A stretch of DNA of 64,000 bases, from contig NW_020167560.1 of the NCBI RefSeq assembly GCF_001641265.1, positions 33,514 through 97,513 on the forward strand. Reading direction: 5' to 3'. The position numbers and the translations under genes were made by a program. This document shows, one piece after another, positions 24,151-34,809 of this stretch. Each line of letters begins with the position of its first letter. Position 1 is the stretch's first letter. Source of the stretch: Pseudogymnoascus destructans (lineage: Eukaryota > Ascomycota > Leotiomycetes > Thelebolales > Thelebolaceae). The notes under the pieces are model-generated. The model was not told where the DNA came from and ran no database searches. It saw only the letters and a program-made list of their open reading frames with translations.

Positions 24151-24351
24151 GGGCTGGCTACGGCATCTAAAATATGACGACGATTTGAACTAAGGTCCTT
24201 CCTGTCTCTCCCCACCCATCTCCTTTTATTGTCCTCTAGTCTTACAAGTTTGTAGTCTCTTGAAAATCTGCTAGGAAGGAAAGGTAAGAAGAGCTTCCGT
24301 AGGTAGACGCCCTAATAGCACTGGGTTACTATTAACGTTCGCAATGGCGTA
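24151..24351. other. PKS 3' flank
   Basis: Pyrimidine-rich 3' untranslated region of the PKS up to the TA where the nested transposon island begins. No gene seen. Confidence 0.5.
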
Positions 24352-24705
24352 CTCGGTGTTCCACCCACTCGCTTCGCTCGTAGGTGGCGACAGCGATCTG
24401 TGCACGCGACAGCGATCTGTGCACGCGACAGCGATATGTGCATGTACACCGCCACTTTGATACATAGATGAAATAATAATATTTGTCGTAACAACAACCC
24501 TCTACGATGCCTTTGAATAGCGATCCAAGTCGAGCTGACCGTCTTATTGAGGCCCGGCAGTTCTACTTGAAACAACCAGATACTTATACAATTACTTGGG
24601 TTGCCCGCAAGTTTAATGTCAACCGTGAGACACTCCGACGACACATTACTACCCCTCTCCTTCCCCGCGGGGGTCAAAACCGAGTTTTATCTCAAGAACA
24701 AGATA

Positions 24706-26541
24706 ACTCCTCCACAAGCGAGTGTCGCATACAAGTGAGTGTCGCACGCAATTGACAGATCGTAACAAACTTTCTAACAACAACAACTATAGACTAGAAA
24801 ATCAATTAAATTAATTATACACCTATTCTATAGTATCTTCTTAATCCCTTTGACATGTGCGAGCATTATGCCCAGTCTTACCACACATTCTGCAACGTCG
24901 TTGCTGTCTTTCAACCCCACCACCCTGTCGTAGTTCTTGAGATATCTGCTCTTCCACAGCTAGGTGAGCAAGTACATCCTGACCTTCTTGAATTGTAAGG
25001 CACCCTCCTTGTTGTATACGCTTTTTTTTTTCGCTTTTTGCGCTGACTTGCAACTTCATTTGCTTGTTGTAAGGCCTGAACTTCCGCCTTCATTAGAACA
25101 GCAGAATGCACCATTGTTTGAGCACCTCTTAACAACTGGTCTAGCGCATTGTTAATAGGAGTTGGTGAGCTATTTTGATTGCATATAATGCGATCTTTAA
25201 GATGCGTAGTTTGACTTGCTAGCTCTATTAGATTGTGTGGTGTTTTAGGTTCCCATGAAGCATCCTCAAAGGTTGGTGGTGTTAAAGGCCGTAGTTGAAT
25301 GTCAAGCTGTGACAACACAACATCAGGACAGAATGGAACTAGCCCTGTAGCTCGAAAACTACTGCAGATGTTCTGCTTTGTGATTGCGTCTGTGAAAGCC
25401 TGCTTAAAGGCAGGAAGAAACTCAACTTTCATAACATGGTTTATATGAGTGCGGATTAAGCTCTCAACTTGCCGTCCATATGCCTTCTTAAGTGGTCCAA
25501 AGCAACTAACATCAAGCGGTTGAAGTAGATGAGATGAGTGCGGAGGCATATAAAGCAATATTATACCATTCTCCTTACAGTATTGCTCAAACGGTAGAGA
25601 ATAGTGACTCTCATGGCCATCTAGAATTAACAGGCGATGTGCACCAACTGTACGATGCTTTGTATGCTTATGAAAACGTTGGATCCATTGAAATCCAAGT
25701 TCATTTGTCGTCCATCCATTCTCACTTACTGCGAGAATCCAATCTTGTGGTATATCTTCATCATACCATGTTGAGAGATGGTTCTTCCCACTCATAATAA
25801 TGAATGGTGGGATTGACCATCCTTGCGCGTTAATCCCTTGAATTACTGTTGCCCACTCTCTGTTTCCAGGTTGAATTGCTTTAGGTCGATTCTGCCGTTC
25901 ATAGTTTGTAACAACCATTGCTGTTGTAATAATGCCCATTTGAAAACCCGTCTCATCAAAGTTGTAGATGTCTGCATCGGTAATTCCATACTTTGCAGTA
26001 GTGTTTTGTACAAGTGTAAACCATGCTTTTATGAGCTCTGCATCTTCACATAGAGCTCTCTTATAGTCGTATTTGCGATTAAACTTTGTTTTAAGCTCAA
26101 CATGGCGTTTAACAAAGTTGGAAGCCCAATTAACTCCAACCTTGCCCACACCTCGAGATGCGAGTAATTGATTGGCCATATCTTCAACAGCACGAAGCCT
26201 AGGCGAAAACCCCCGTGAATCTAGGTCGAGGATATGTTGAATAACAACTGATTCTTCCAAGCAAGTGAGTTTTTGAGTTTTTGGTGTAATGTCGCGTCGT
26301 GGGCGTATTCCCTTTAGGCGCCTCTCAAGTAGCTTAGGACAGACATTTGAGGCCTTTGCAGCTGCCCTAATGCTATTAAATTGGCGTAATCTAATAGCTT
26401 CGATAGCAATATATATTCTACCTTCAAGATTAGTTGATGGAATATCAACTTGTTGAGGCATCTTGCAGTACACATAAGGAGCGCGTTGTGTTCGTCGCGT
26501 GCGACACTCACTTGTATGCGACGCTCGCTTGTGGAGGACGT
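24706..26541 (-). mobile_element. Fot1/pogo element B (1836 bp), nested in C
   Basis: Inverted ends start ACTCCTCCACAAGCG (left) and ACGTCCTCCACAAGCG (right complement), flanked by TA at 24704-24705 and 26542-26543. Each end has two near-copies of ACAAGYGAGTGTCGCA (24714 and 24731, pitch 17 bp). Confidence 0.9.
24841..26461 (-). pseudogene. Fot1/pogo transposase B, frameshifted at an A10 run
   Basis: The ATG at 26461 (MPQQVDIPSTNLEGRI) matches the start of related transposases; the open frame upstream is TIR. HTH near residues 20-60, DDE blocks IYNFDETGF / LILDGHESH / LQPLDVSCF, SSFRATGLVPFCPDVVLS, and a long lysine-rich helix. At a run of ten A on the coding strand (25022-25031) the frame shifts; the frame carrying GGCLTIQEGQD and the CCHC knuckle (CRMCGKTGHNARTC) continues to 24841. 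The 513 codons before the shift have no stop, so this is the best-preserved transposase here apart from that single lesion. Confidence 0.85.
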
Positions 26542-26688
26542 TACTGCAGTTTGTCAATTTATATATGACCAACTTAAGCGTGGGGTCCCTGCAAACCGAT
26601 CAATGGTTTTTAGGGCTCGGCACGGATGCAAATCCGTGAGGTTTTTCTCAATCCTTATCCGTATTCGTGGGTTTTGAAGGCCCTTATA

Positions 26689-28548
26689 ACGTACATGTAT
26701 AGCGAAAGCGCCAAACAAGCGAAAGCGCCAAAATTATCTACCCTCACGACAAACATTGCAATAAATCTACCACAACATTAGAAATCAATTGAAACTACTC
26801 GGAGTCCTCTTCCTCAGAGGTGTCTATTACAATCTGACACGTGCGCGCATTGTGCCCAGTCTCACCACACTTGCCACAGCGACGGGCACGGGTTTCTTCC
26901 CTTGGCTTCCGACCACGGCTTGCCCTTATTTCCTGCTCTACCTGCTGCACAACATCCCTCTCATCCTGTAGCTCTTGCGCCCCTTGTTGACTAAGTGATC
27001 CTCCTTGCTGTAGTCGTGTTTTCCTAGCTCTCCGGCGCTTGCTTAGTACTTCATTTGCCTGTCGTAGGTTTTGGTTCTCTCCCTTTAGCAGTGCTAATTG
27101 ATGCATTATTTGCGATGCACCCTTTGTAAACTGGTCAACAGCTGCATAGATTGAGGTTGGAGAGCTATTTTGATGGCGTGAAATCCGAGTTTTAATAAAT
27201 GTAGACTGTGACATAGCTTCAATTGGGTTGTTTGGTGTCTGAGAAACCCAAGGTTGAGCAGTACCTGGGCGGGAGCTTGGAGGCGTTGGTGTCCTTAACT
27301 TAAGATCAAGTGTAGATATCACTCTCTCAGGGTCAAATGGAAGAAGCCCTGCCCCTCGGAACCCGCCTCAAATGTTACTTTCCGTCATTGTAGTGTTAAA
27401 TGCAGCATGGAAGGCAGGAAAGAAGTCATCCTTTGTAATATGAGAAATATGAGCCTGCATCATATCTTCAATTTGCCGACCATAGGCCTGCTTTAACGGG
27501 CCGAAACAGCCAACATCAAGTGGCTGGAGTAGATGAGAAGAGTGAGCAGGCATACAAAGCGTAATAATGTTGTGTTCCTTGCAGTACTCCTCAAACTCAT
27601 CTGAGTGGTGGCTCTCATGACCATCAAGGACTAACAAGCGATAACCACCAACACTCCGGGCCTTTGTATGCTTCTCAAAGTGCTGAATCCAATCCATGCC
27701 TCTCTCGTTTGTAGTCCAGCCATTTTCAGTAACAGAAATCACCCAATCGCTTGAAAATCCACTATTCTCATACCAAGATGTAAGGTGGTTTTTGCCTGCA
27801 ACAATGATAAATGGTGGTACTGCCCAACCTTGAGAACTAACGCCTTGGATTACTGTAACCCATTCCCGATTACCAGGCTGTACCTTCTTTGCTTTTGCCC
27901 GCCCGTCTGAGCTTGTTACAACCATAGCAGTTGAGATAACGCCCATCATAAACCCAGTCTCATCAAAGTTGTAGATATCTGCTTCATCGATACCATATTT
28001 CGCAATTGTGTTACGCACAAGCTCAAACCAGCCATTAATAACTTCTGGATCTTCGCACTTAGCCCTCTGGTAGTCGTATTTGCGCTGAAAGCGTGTCTGG
28101 AGCTCTACATGCCGCTTAACAAAGTTTGAAGCCCAACGCGACCCAACGCGTGACGCGTCGCGTGTTGCAAGTAGTCGACTTGCCATATCTTCAACAACAG
28201 ACAGCCGAGGAGGAAACCCTTTGGCAACTAGGTCGAGTATATACTGAACAAGGACCGACTCCTCTAGGTTAGTTAATTTCCGTGAGTTGGCTTGGATATC
28301 GCGTCGTGAAGGTACACCTTCTAGACGACGACCTAGCTTGCGGTGGTCCACAGAATAGATCCTAGCAGCAACTCGAAGGCGTAACTTTGGGTCGCTTTGC
28401 ATAGCCTGGATAGCTAGCACTAATTGGCTTTCATCGTTTTTATGGGGCATGTTTTGTTGTTGAGGAATTTAACATTTAGTTGGGGGGTTTGGTCACCGCA
28501 TCATTTTGGCGCTTTCGCTTGTTTGGCGCTTTCGCTATACATGTACGT
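26689..28548 (-). mobile_element. Fot1/pogo element family A, copy 2 (1860 bp), nested in C
   Basis: Same ends, subrepeats and length as 9512-11371. TA at 26687-26688 and 28549-28550. Only a handful of substitutions separate the copies, so one of them moved recently. It inserted in the right part of element C. Confidence 0.92.
26795..28450 (-). pseudogene. Fot1/pogo transposase A2, same in-frame TGA as A1
   Basis: 551-residue frame from the ATG at 28450 with TGA at 27368-27370, identical in position to copy 1. Residue differences seen: LEES for LEEY, DLVAKG for DLAAKG and KRHVEL for KRRVEL. Domains as in copy 1 and otherwise intact. Confidence 0.88.
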
Positions 28549-28679
28549 TATTTGCTATATGAGGCTTATTTCTTTCATTTTGTGTGTTGCACATATCGCT
28601 GTCACGTGCACAGATCGCTGTCACCACCTACGAGCAAAGCGAGTGGGTGGAGCACCGAGTAATGATCACCATGGCAAAA

Positions 28680-29812
28680 TGAGCAGCAAAACCGAAGTCT
28701 TCCAGCTTCAAATCAATTTTCAACTATAATACAACTAAGCGTACCCAATTCTGAGTCAGGCAAATCATCTATAAGTAGGTCTTCCTCAATTTCCTCCACA
28801 ATGCTGTCTTGTTCAACCCTTTGTGCCCGACCTCCTTGTTGGTACGGGTCTTATTTTCAATCTATAAAACTGCCGACTGGATTTCTTACGTACTCATTAC
28901 AATAAGTCCTTTCAAAGCTACTCTCTTGCCCCGCTTGTTAGTTCTACGTGCAGACACTGTGTTAAATAATATGAACCCGTATACTGCCAAGCACTTTTCC
29001 TGACACCATGGAGTCTGAGCGGGTCCCAAATAGGAAATTTTGAGATAAATAAACATTGTGTTACTGAGGTTATTATCATGTTAGTAGAGCAACTATCATG
29101 CACGTGCTTTATGCTAGCATGTGCATTCCTTGGCAGTATATGGGCCGTATACTATCTTACACACTGCGTGCAGATAGAACACTTTGGGTATCTTGTAGCT
29201 CCTTAAGTAACAGTGTATTTTGTGTTCTTAGAGTTTTAGCAGTGCATGTAAGTCGTGAGATATATTTGCGTGTTAGAGAGTCAAGCACATTTGGAGACTA
29301 TAACATCAAATTAAGAGCTGCATTTGAGCTACGCAACTCTGTATCACTTAGTGGGGAGCTAACAAGTAATGAGCGATAGTTTGGTGTTTGTGGAGGTGGT
29401 GTAGTTGCATTTGTTAAAGTAATAAAGAGCAAGTGTGTAATGATGGTAAATGATTATATGCCTTTTAAGGGTCAAATGGGTAAATACCTGCTCCTAACCA
29501 TGCGCTTTGAATGTTGTGTTGTGATATTGCTCATAACCTTGCTTTTGTAGTATATTCAATCCATTCTACCTTTTGAATGTGCCTTACTCCAACTTGTATA
29601 AGTTGATGAGTCTCATTTGCAAGTGTAGTTTTTAACAGCCTAAACACTGCAACATCAAGAGGTTGAAGAATGTGAGAACAATGAGGCAGGTAATATAAGA
29701 AGGTCAATCTTATGTTACATGCAATGAGCAATAAAATTTACAGAAATGTGACTGTCATTTCCATCTACAATCAAAGGTCATGGTCTTTCATCTGTAATTT
29801 CATGAGTTTTAG
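28680..29812 (-). pseudogene. Strongly decayed pogo-type transposase remnant
   Basis: Reading down from 29812: PLIVDGNDSHISVNF (second Asp block), a frameshift, HCSHILQPLDVAVF (third Asp block), IQKVEWIE, NIQSAWLGAGIYPFDP and then a leucine-rich tail. Many stops. It resembles the D-family transposase at 39323-41450 more than the A/B families. Its upstream part is cut by the LTR at 29813. Low-complexity AT-rich sequence fills the rest. Confidence 0.65.
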
Positions 29813-30070
29813 TGTAAGGATGCCTTCTCATCTCTCATTCTAGGGAGTACATTCTGGGTAGCTGCGGGGTCACGTGTGATCATTTGGGTGGGCTAACCGA
29901 GTCGGAACCGAGTGGGATGGTTTTCGGGTACTTGAGACAATCGACTCACGGGGTTCCCCCTTCATCTTTTTTGTATCCTTCGTAGTAGACCTATAGGATA
30001 GCATCCGTTTAGCCTCCGACTCGTACTCTTATATGCTATTACTGTGAGCTGGGTGCCCTGTGCCCTTACA
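29813..30070 (+). repeat. Family II LTR, left partner of an inverted pair
   Basis: TGTAAGGATG...CCCTTACA, about 258 bp. Inverted relative to 33598-33855. Left flank TTTAG, right flank GTATC; the latter is the complement of GATAC found beyond the other copy. It is probably the original 5' LTR of the gypsy element whose first 3.5 kb is now inverted. Confidence 0.75.
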
Positions 30071-30990
30071 GTATCTTGTGGTCACATATGCGGTGTGGGG
30101 GGATTCGATCTGATTCCAACTTCGAAAAGACATGGTGTACTTCCGGTGCATATGCGGAAGCTTCTGCTGGATGAGGCGGAGCGTTTCTTCGTCCTCTACC
30201 AACTCTTTTTCATGGATGATCTGGTCAATTTCGTAGATGCTAGTCTGAAAGAACTCGGCGTCGCTTCGCATCATCTCATGATGGAAGGCATTGGCACTGA
30301 TTTCGCATATCCGTATGGGCGTAAAACTAGGTACCAGTTTCACTAGTAGTGGGGGAGAAACCTCTTGGTTTCGGGTAGGGCTCGGTGGCATATCAGTGAT
30401 CTCTTCATAGCCTGAAGTTATCACTTTCATGTTCATCGAGCGTTCGCCTGCGCGGCGTCTGTCTTTGCGGTGGATTGCAGCATCCCTGGGATTTGCATCC
30501 GGCTGGTATGCGGAATGTCGAATGGATGTTTCTCGCGTGTAGTAGGGAAGGTGATCTCCTTGCTCCAGCTAGGAGTCGGCGGGTACTCCTTTGGCCATAC
30601 TAACTGGCTCTTTGCACAGTCGAGTAGTATTCGGAAGCGGCTGAAAAGCTTCTTCCCAATTATCACATCTTGTGCTCCGAGGTCCAGGAGTACAAAGGGG
30701 CAGTTATATATCCAGCATCCTTCAACTGTTAAGTGTAACCGAATATACTCCGATACGTGGCCTTGGATTTTGAGCTGAAATCCATGTATGGGTACAGAGT
30801 AGGGTAGTTTCCGCATGGGGCTGTGAAGTGCTTTCGACAGTCGTATTGCAAAAGGCTTGTTAATGACTAGGTAGCCATTTGCTCCTGTGTCTGCTAGGGA
30901 CTTTGTTTGCACCCCAAGTCCATTCATACTCAGGATTGTGTTGACTAAGAACTGGGTACCTCCTAGGGTTCTCGTAAGTCTAGTCCTCGC
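30071..30990 (-). pseudogene. Gypsy aspartic protease and pol start
   Basis: Contains the protease signature SLADTGANGYLVI and the second conserved block DLGAQDVIIGKKLF of retroviral-type aspartic proteases. A frame change near 30433 leads into a linker and then IPPHRICDHKI, the conserved entry to reverse transcriptase. Truncated at the LTR by the inversion. Confidence 0.75.
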
Positions 30991-31027
30991 AGGTCACATT
31001 TGCGTAGACCTAGGAAGGAGCCTTCTC

Positions 31028-33186
31028 CTAGGCCTCGTCGTTTTCCTCTAGGGACGCATCCGATTGAAGTTTCATGGCTTCCTCCCATTGTTCTTCTGCC
31101 TCAGGGTCGTTACGGTCAATTTCCTTGATAGTATCATTAAGGGGGCATTTGTCCTGGAAATAGCTGGGCTTGCCACACTTGAAACAGTTTCCTCAGGATG
31201 CTGGGACTGTGGTCTTCATGCGCTCCGGCATCATTGGCTTGGGGAGGAACGTGATTCGGGTAAACAGAGCACGTGTGGCTCGAGTCAGCTTCGACACTGA
31301 CGCCTTTGCTGCATCCGTCGTATGTGTGGACGTCCTTGCGGGGGCAGGTAGCAGATTCAATTCGTTGTTCTGGCGCCATTCCTTATTGAAGGCGGTAAGT
31401 TCTCATACCATGGTCTGGTAGTCTCCATTCCATTGGTTTTCGATGATCGCGACGTGGCTGCGGAATTGGGGAGTCAACTTGTTCCACATGTACTGAAACC
31501 ATTCTGACTCAGAGACTTGTCCTGTAATAGCTGCACTTTGGAAATGAGCCTTGAACTCTGGGAAGGTTTCGCTAGCATACCCCTTCCCTACCATTTGCAG
31601 GTCGTCGAAGAGGTTCCTGGCCTGTTCCGTCTCGTTGCCTGTGAGGTAGTATGAACCTAGTAGGTCCATCATCTCATCAGCACTGCGGAACCCATGCATA
31701 GCAGACAGGTATTGGGGCTCTAGGTAGGTCTTAGCCAGGCCGGTCGTAGTTCCCCATATCAATGCTCTTCTTGAGACATCGGTAAGGTAGTGGTACTCAT
31801 TGACTACGAGTCGGTCCCGAATCGAAGCGCTCCATTGTAGGAAGGTATGTTCTATCCCATCGCTGAGTGGAGTGATTTTCTCTGAGATGGTAGATTTCTT
31901 ATAGCGAGTCGGTGGGTCCTCAGTGTGCATTCGCGACATCCTTGGGATTGATGGAGAACGAAAGTCCTGAAGAGGCGGCAATTAAACTGTCTCAGGGGTG
32001 TTTCGTGTGCGAGGCGTTCGTTGCTCCGTGTAATGGTGGGTGCACCAGATGTGAGAATCTAGCCACCCAAGGAAGGGATCATTTTACTAAGACAACACAC
32101 TGTCTTAGAAAACAGAGCCAAAGGGTCGTAGCTTAGACTATTCCACAATGCAGCAATCAGGTGTATGATATAGTGGAGTGGTTTAGACAAGTTGTAGCAA
32201 ATGTTGAGTCTGAGAACTCAGGGATAAGTCAGAGGTTAGCACCTCACTGACTTTTCAGAAACAAGGAGTAACAAGATCAATGCTTGGAAGCTTGGAAAAA
32301 AGGTGGAAGTATGTGATAGTCGATTTACTGTATTGTCTGCTTGCCCTTTCTTAAGGAAAGGGCAATCCTATTTATGCTAAAGGAGTGTAGTTCTCTCATT
32401 TTCCAAGACTTTCCATGACTAACCAGGATTGGTAACTGTAGTCGACGTAAGAGAATCCCATAGAACCATCTCCTAGGTTCCTAGCCTATAGGAAGTGAAA
32501 GGAGGTCCAAGGTCAGAGTACCCCTATAGACAAATTATGTCATAACTTAACCAATCTTGTGGGTAACTAAGGAGCGATGACGTGTAATAAATCATAGAGG
32601 GTTGTAGAAGCTTTTGGAGCTAGCATTCATGTTCCTAGGCCTCTAGTTGATAGAGATATGTCATGTGTAGTATTAGCCCAGTAACTAAGATGTGATGTCA
32701 TGTAATGAATCATAGAGGGTTGTAGTGATATGCTATGTGGTAATATCGGCCCAGTAACTAAGGAGCAATGACGTGTAATGAATCATAGAGGGTTGTAGCA
32801 ATCGTTGAGTAGTATTGCTCTTGTTGTTGGTGTGATAAGCCAAAATATGTATAGTGACTTGTAGGTTTGAGGAGGAGATTTCTAAGTTTGCTCTTGAGTT
32901 TGATAGCAAACTGACTGCAACGAATGTCAGTATGACACTCCGCAGCTTCAACTGTGGGTATGGGGGCGTCCACCGGCAGTGTGGACAGGATTCTGGTCTG
33001 GGTTGCCGTCAGGGTAACTAGTAGATCCTTGACCTCCTGTATCTGTGCTTCGAGGTGGGCCATTCGACTTGGGATGTCTTCGGATGGCACAGCGGTGGTA
33101 GCTGCAGCGCTGGTTTGTCTGGTAGTCATTCTAGGCAGTTGACCGTCGTTGTCTTGGGGTATGTTTGATGTCGGCTTTTTCGACAT
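31028..33186 (-). pseudogene. Gypsy gag, interrupted by solo LTR and stops
   Basis: Starts MSKKPTSNIPQDNDGQL; a coiled region, then the capsid-like part (FLQWSASIRDRL, FPEFKAHFQSAAI) and a CCHC knuckle (CFKCGKPSYFQDKC) before ending ENDEA. The LTR at 32029-32937 splits it; removing the LTR and one CTCCG copy restores the frame. Remaining lesions are a TAA before LPPLQDF, a TGA before ELTAFNKEW and a TGA before GNCFKCG, all explained by C-to-T changes in CAA or CGA codons. Confidence 0.75.
32029..32937. repeat. 909-bp solo LTR (family I) with CTCCG target duplication
   Basis: TGTAATGG...TATGACA, flanked on both sides by CTCCG (32024-32028 and 32938-32942). Inserted in the gypsy gag gene. It is an inverted copy of 3867-4771. 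No coding capacity recognised. Confidence 0.92.
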
Positions 33187-33597
33187 ATTGCCTCAGGTGT
33201 GTATCGGTACCGATACCAAAGAGCTTGACTTCCGGTAGCTCGTAGCTATCAACGCTCTTGTCCACAAATTCATCAAATGGACTAAGGATACACACAATGT
33301 ATTCATTGAGTGGTGGAAGCTATCACGATGATACGATATCCTTAAGAAAGGATCTCGTATCCTATTTGGTGCCAACGTGTCGGCGACTTTTACCAGCTTG
33401 TTCTGAAGAATCAAACCCTAATTCACTGGTTGTCCGTAAGATCTCTGGAATCACGGCTATTTGAAGTCGTCAGGTCTCTCCTCCAAAATGTCACTGAGTC
33501 GCGGTCGATGTCATAAGGGTAGTTCTCCTGAGTCGTTCCTGTGTGGGATATTATTGAAGTACGGCCGTCACCGGCAGGCGTGATCTTTTTTGTATAA

Positions 33598-33855
33598 TGT
33601 AAGTACACAGGGCACCCAGCTCACAGTAATAGCATATAAGAGTGCGAGTCGGAGGCTAAACGGATGCTATCCTATAGGTCTACTACGAAGGATACAAAAA
33701 AGATGAAGGGGGAACCCCGTGAGTCGATTGTCTCAAGTACCCGAAAACCATCCCACTCGGTTCCGACTCGGTTAGCCCACCCAAATGATCACACGTGACC
33801 CCACAGCTACCCAGAGTCTACTCCCTAGAATGAGAGACGAGAAGGCATCCTTACA
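33598..33855 (-). repeat. Family II LTR, right partner of the inverted pair
   Basis: Inverted copy of 29813-30070. Right flank GATAC; the matching target copy (as GTATC) now lies at 30071-30075. This shows it was a solo LTR inserted into reverse transcriptase before the 3.5-kb inversion. Confidence 0.8.
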
Positions 33856-34086
33856 GATACAGCTCGAAGCCCCTTTACCAAACGCTTTCTCCCCATTATA
33901 TCGACAGGGCACCGAATAGCTTAAGGCTACCAAGTAATACCTGTTAGAGAACCTAGAGAAAGGCTTTATCGTCAACAGCAACAGCCCCTTTACGCCCCCT
34001 ATCCTATTCGTAAAGAAAGCAGATGGCAAATTAAGATTTTGCATCGATTACCGGAAGTTAAATGGTCTCACCCGGAACGATCCCTA

Positions 34087-34484
34087 TGTTATGGCTATGG
34101 TAACATGATGTCATGGTTACAGGACCAGGGCCTAGTAACGTGATGTGTGAGTCACAGGGGGCAAGCGGAGTAGGCTGCCATGTGATGGGGCTAATGGATA
34201 GTTGCAGAAACTAGTGGATATTGGATAGTTGAGCTATCCATGAACTATCCTGAATATCTAGCTATCTGCCAACTATCCAGATTACCCATGAGGCATGACG
34301 CCACTATATAAGTAGATAGTATTTCCTTAGATAGGAGCTTCGTGCTCAACTCAATATAGTATTCTTTACAATACTGTAACGTGTTACTTGGAAAGCCTTT
34401 GTGTCTAATCCCCTGCCTCGTCTGTCAAGTCAACCTTATGCAAGAAACCTCTGTGTCTTCTATCATTTAGAAGTCAGCGTTACA
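34087..34484 (+). repeat. 398-bp solo LTR (family III), TSD CCCTA
   Basis: TGTTATGG...GCGTTACA, flanked by CCCTA on both sides (34082-34086 and 34485-34489). Related copies at 39952-40340 (-), 58166-58571 (+) and, in part, 58097-58646. Confidence 0.9.
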
Positions 34485-34564
34485 CCCTACCCCATCCCGC
34501 ATATCGACGAACTACTAGGACGGGTGTCGAAAGCAAAAATCTTCACGAAGCTAGATATCAGACA

Positions 34565-34809
34565 TGTTACGATGGTCATAGAGGTCATGATGCCAGTCCA
34601 GGAAAAGTAATCTAGATTGAATCTAAAGAGAGAAGAAGAAGAAGAAGGAAGGAAGGTGAGGCTATTCCTCATAACATACAGTTGTCTGCTTAGCGGTTGT
34701 AATCTTGGTGGCTAAGGCTACACCCATAATCCCCATAACAACCGTAATAACCGTAATAACCGTAACAACCGTAACAAGCTGTGACAAGCTGTGAGCTGTA
34801 ATCGTAACA
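34565..34809. repeat. 245-bp solo LTR (family IV), TSD AGACA
   Basis: Ends TGTTACGAT and ATCGTAACA are perfect 9-bp inverted repeats; AGACA lies on both sides (34560-34564 and 34810-34814). Contains a purine tract (GAA repeats) and CCGTAATAA-type repeats. No second copy seen in the window. Confidence 0.88.

Larger units (their letters stand above)
24507..26677 (+). pseudogene. HTH fragment of element C transposase, split by element B
   Basis: 24507-24703 encodes a psq-type helix-turn-helix (LIEARQFYLK, then TITWVARKFNVNRETLRRHI). The frame is cut at the TA where element B inserted and resumes at 26542 (TAVCQFIYDQLKRGVPANRS). Rejoining across the TA restores one frame; it then reads into non-homologous sequence and stops at 26677. 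No catalytic domain remains. Confidence 0.65.
24352..28659. mobile_element. Non-autonomous pogo-like element C, split by two later insertions
   Basis: Matching inverted ends CTCGGTGTTCCACCCACTCG (left, from 24352) and the complement of CGAGTGGGTGGAGCACCGAG (right, to 28659), flanked by TA at 24350-24351 and 28660-28661. Subterminal tandem copies of GACAGCGATCTGTGCACGC follow on the left, mirrored on the right. Removing element B (24706-26541) and element A2 (26689-28548) leaves only about 600 bp. That remainder encodes a single HTH region, so C is an internally deleted derivative. It is the oldest insertion of this nest. Confidence 0.8.
30071..33597 (-). mobile_element. Gypsy retrotransposon gag-protease segment, inverted
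   Basis: Reads on the minus strand: leader 33597-33187, gag 33186-31028, then protease and the start of pol to 30071, where the frame ends in IPPHRICDHKI. The continuation QLEAPLPNAFSPLYR lies on the plus strand at 33856, so this segment was flipped between two inverted LTR copies. It carries a solo LTR inside gag. Confidence 0.8.
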
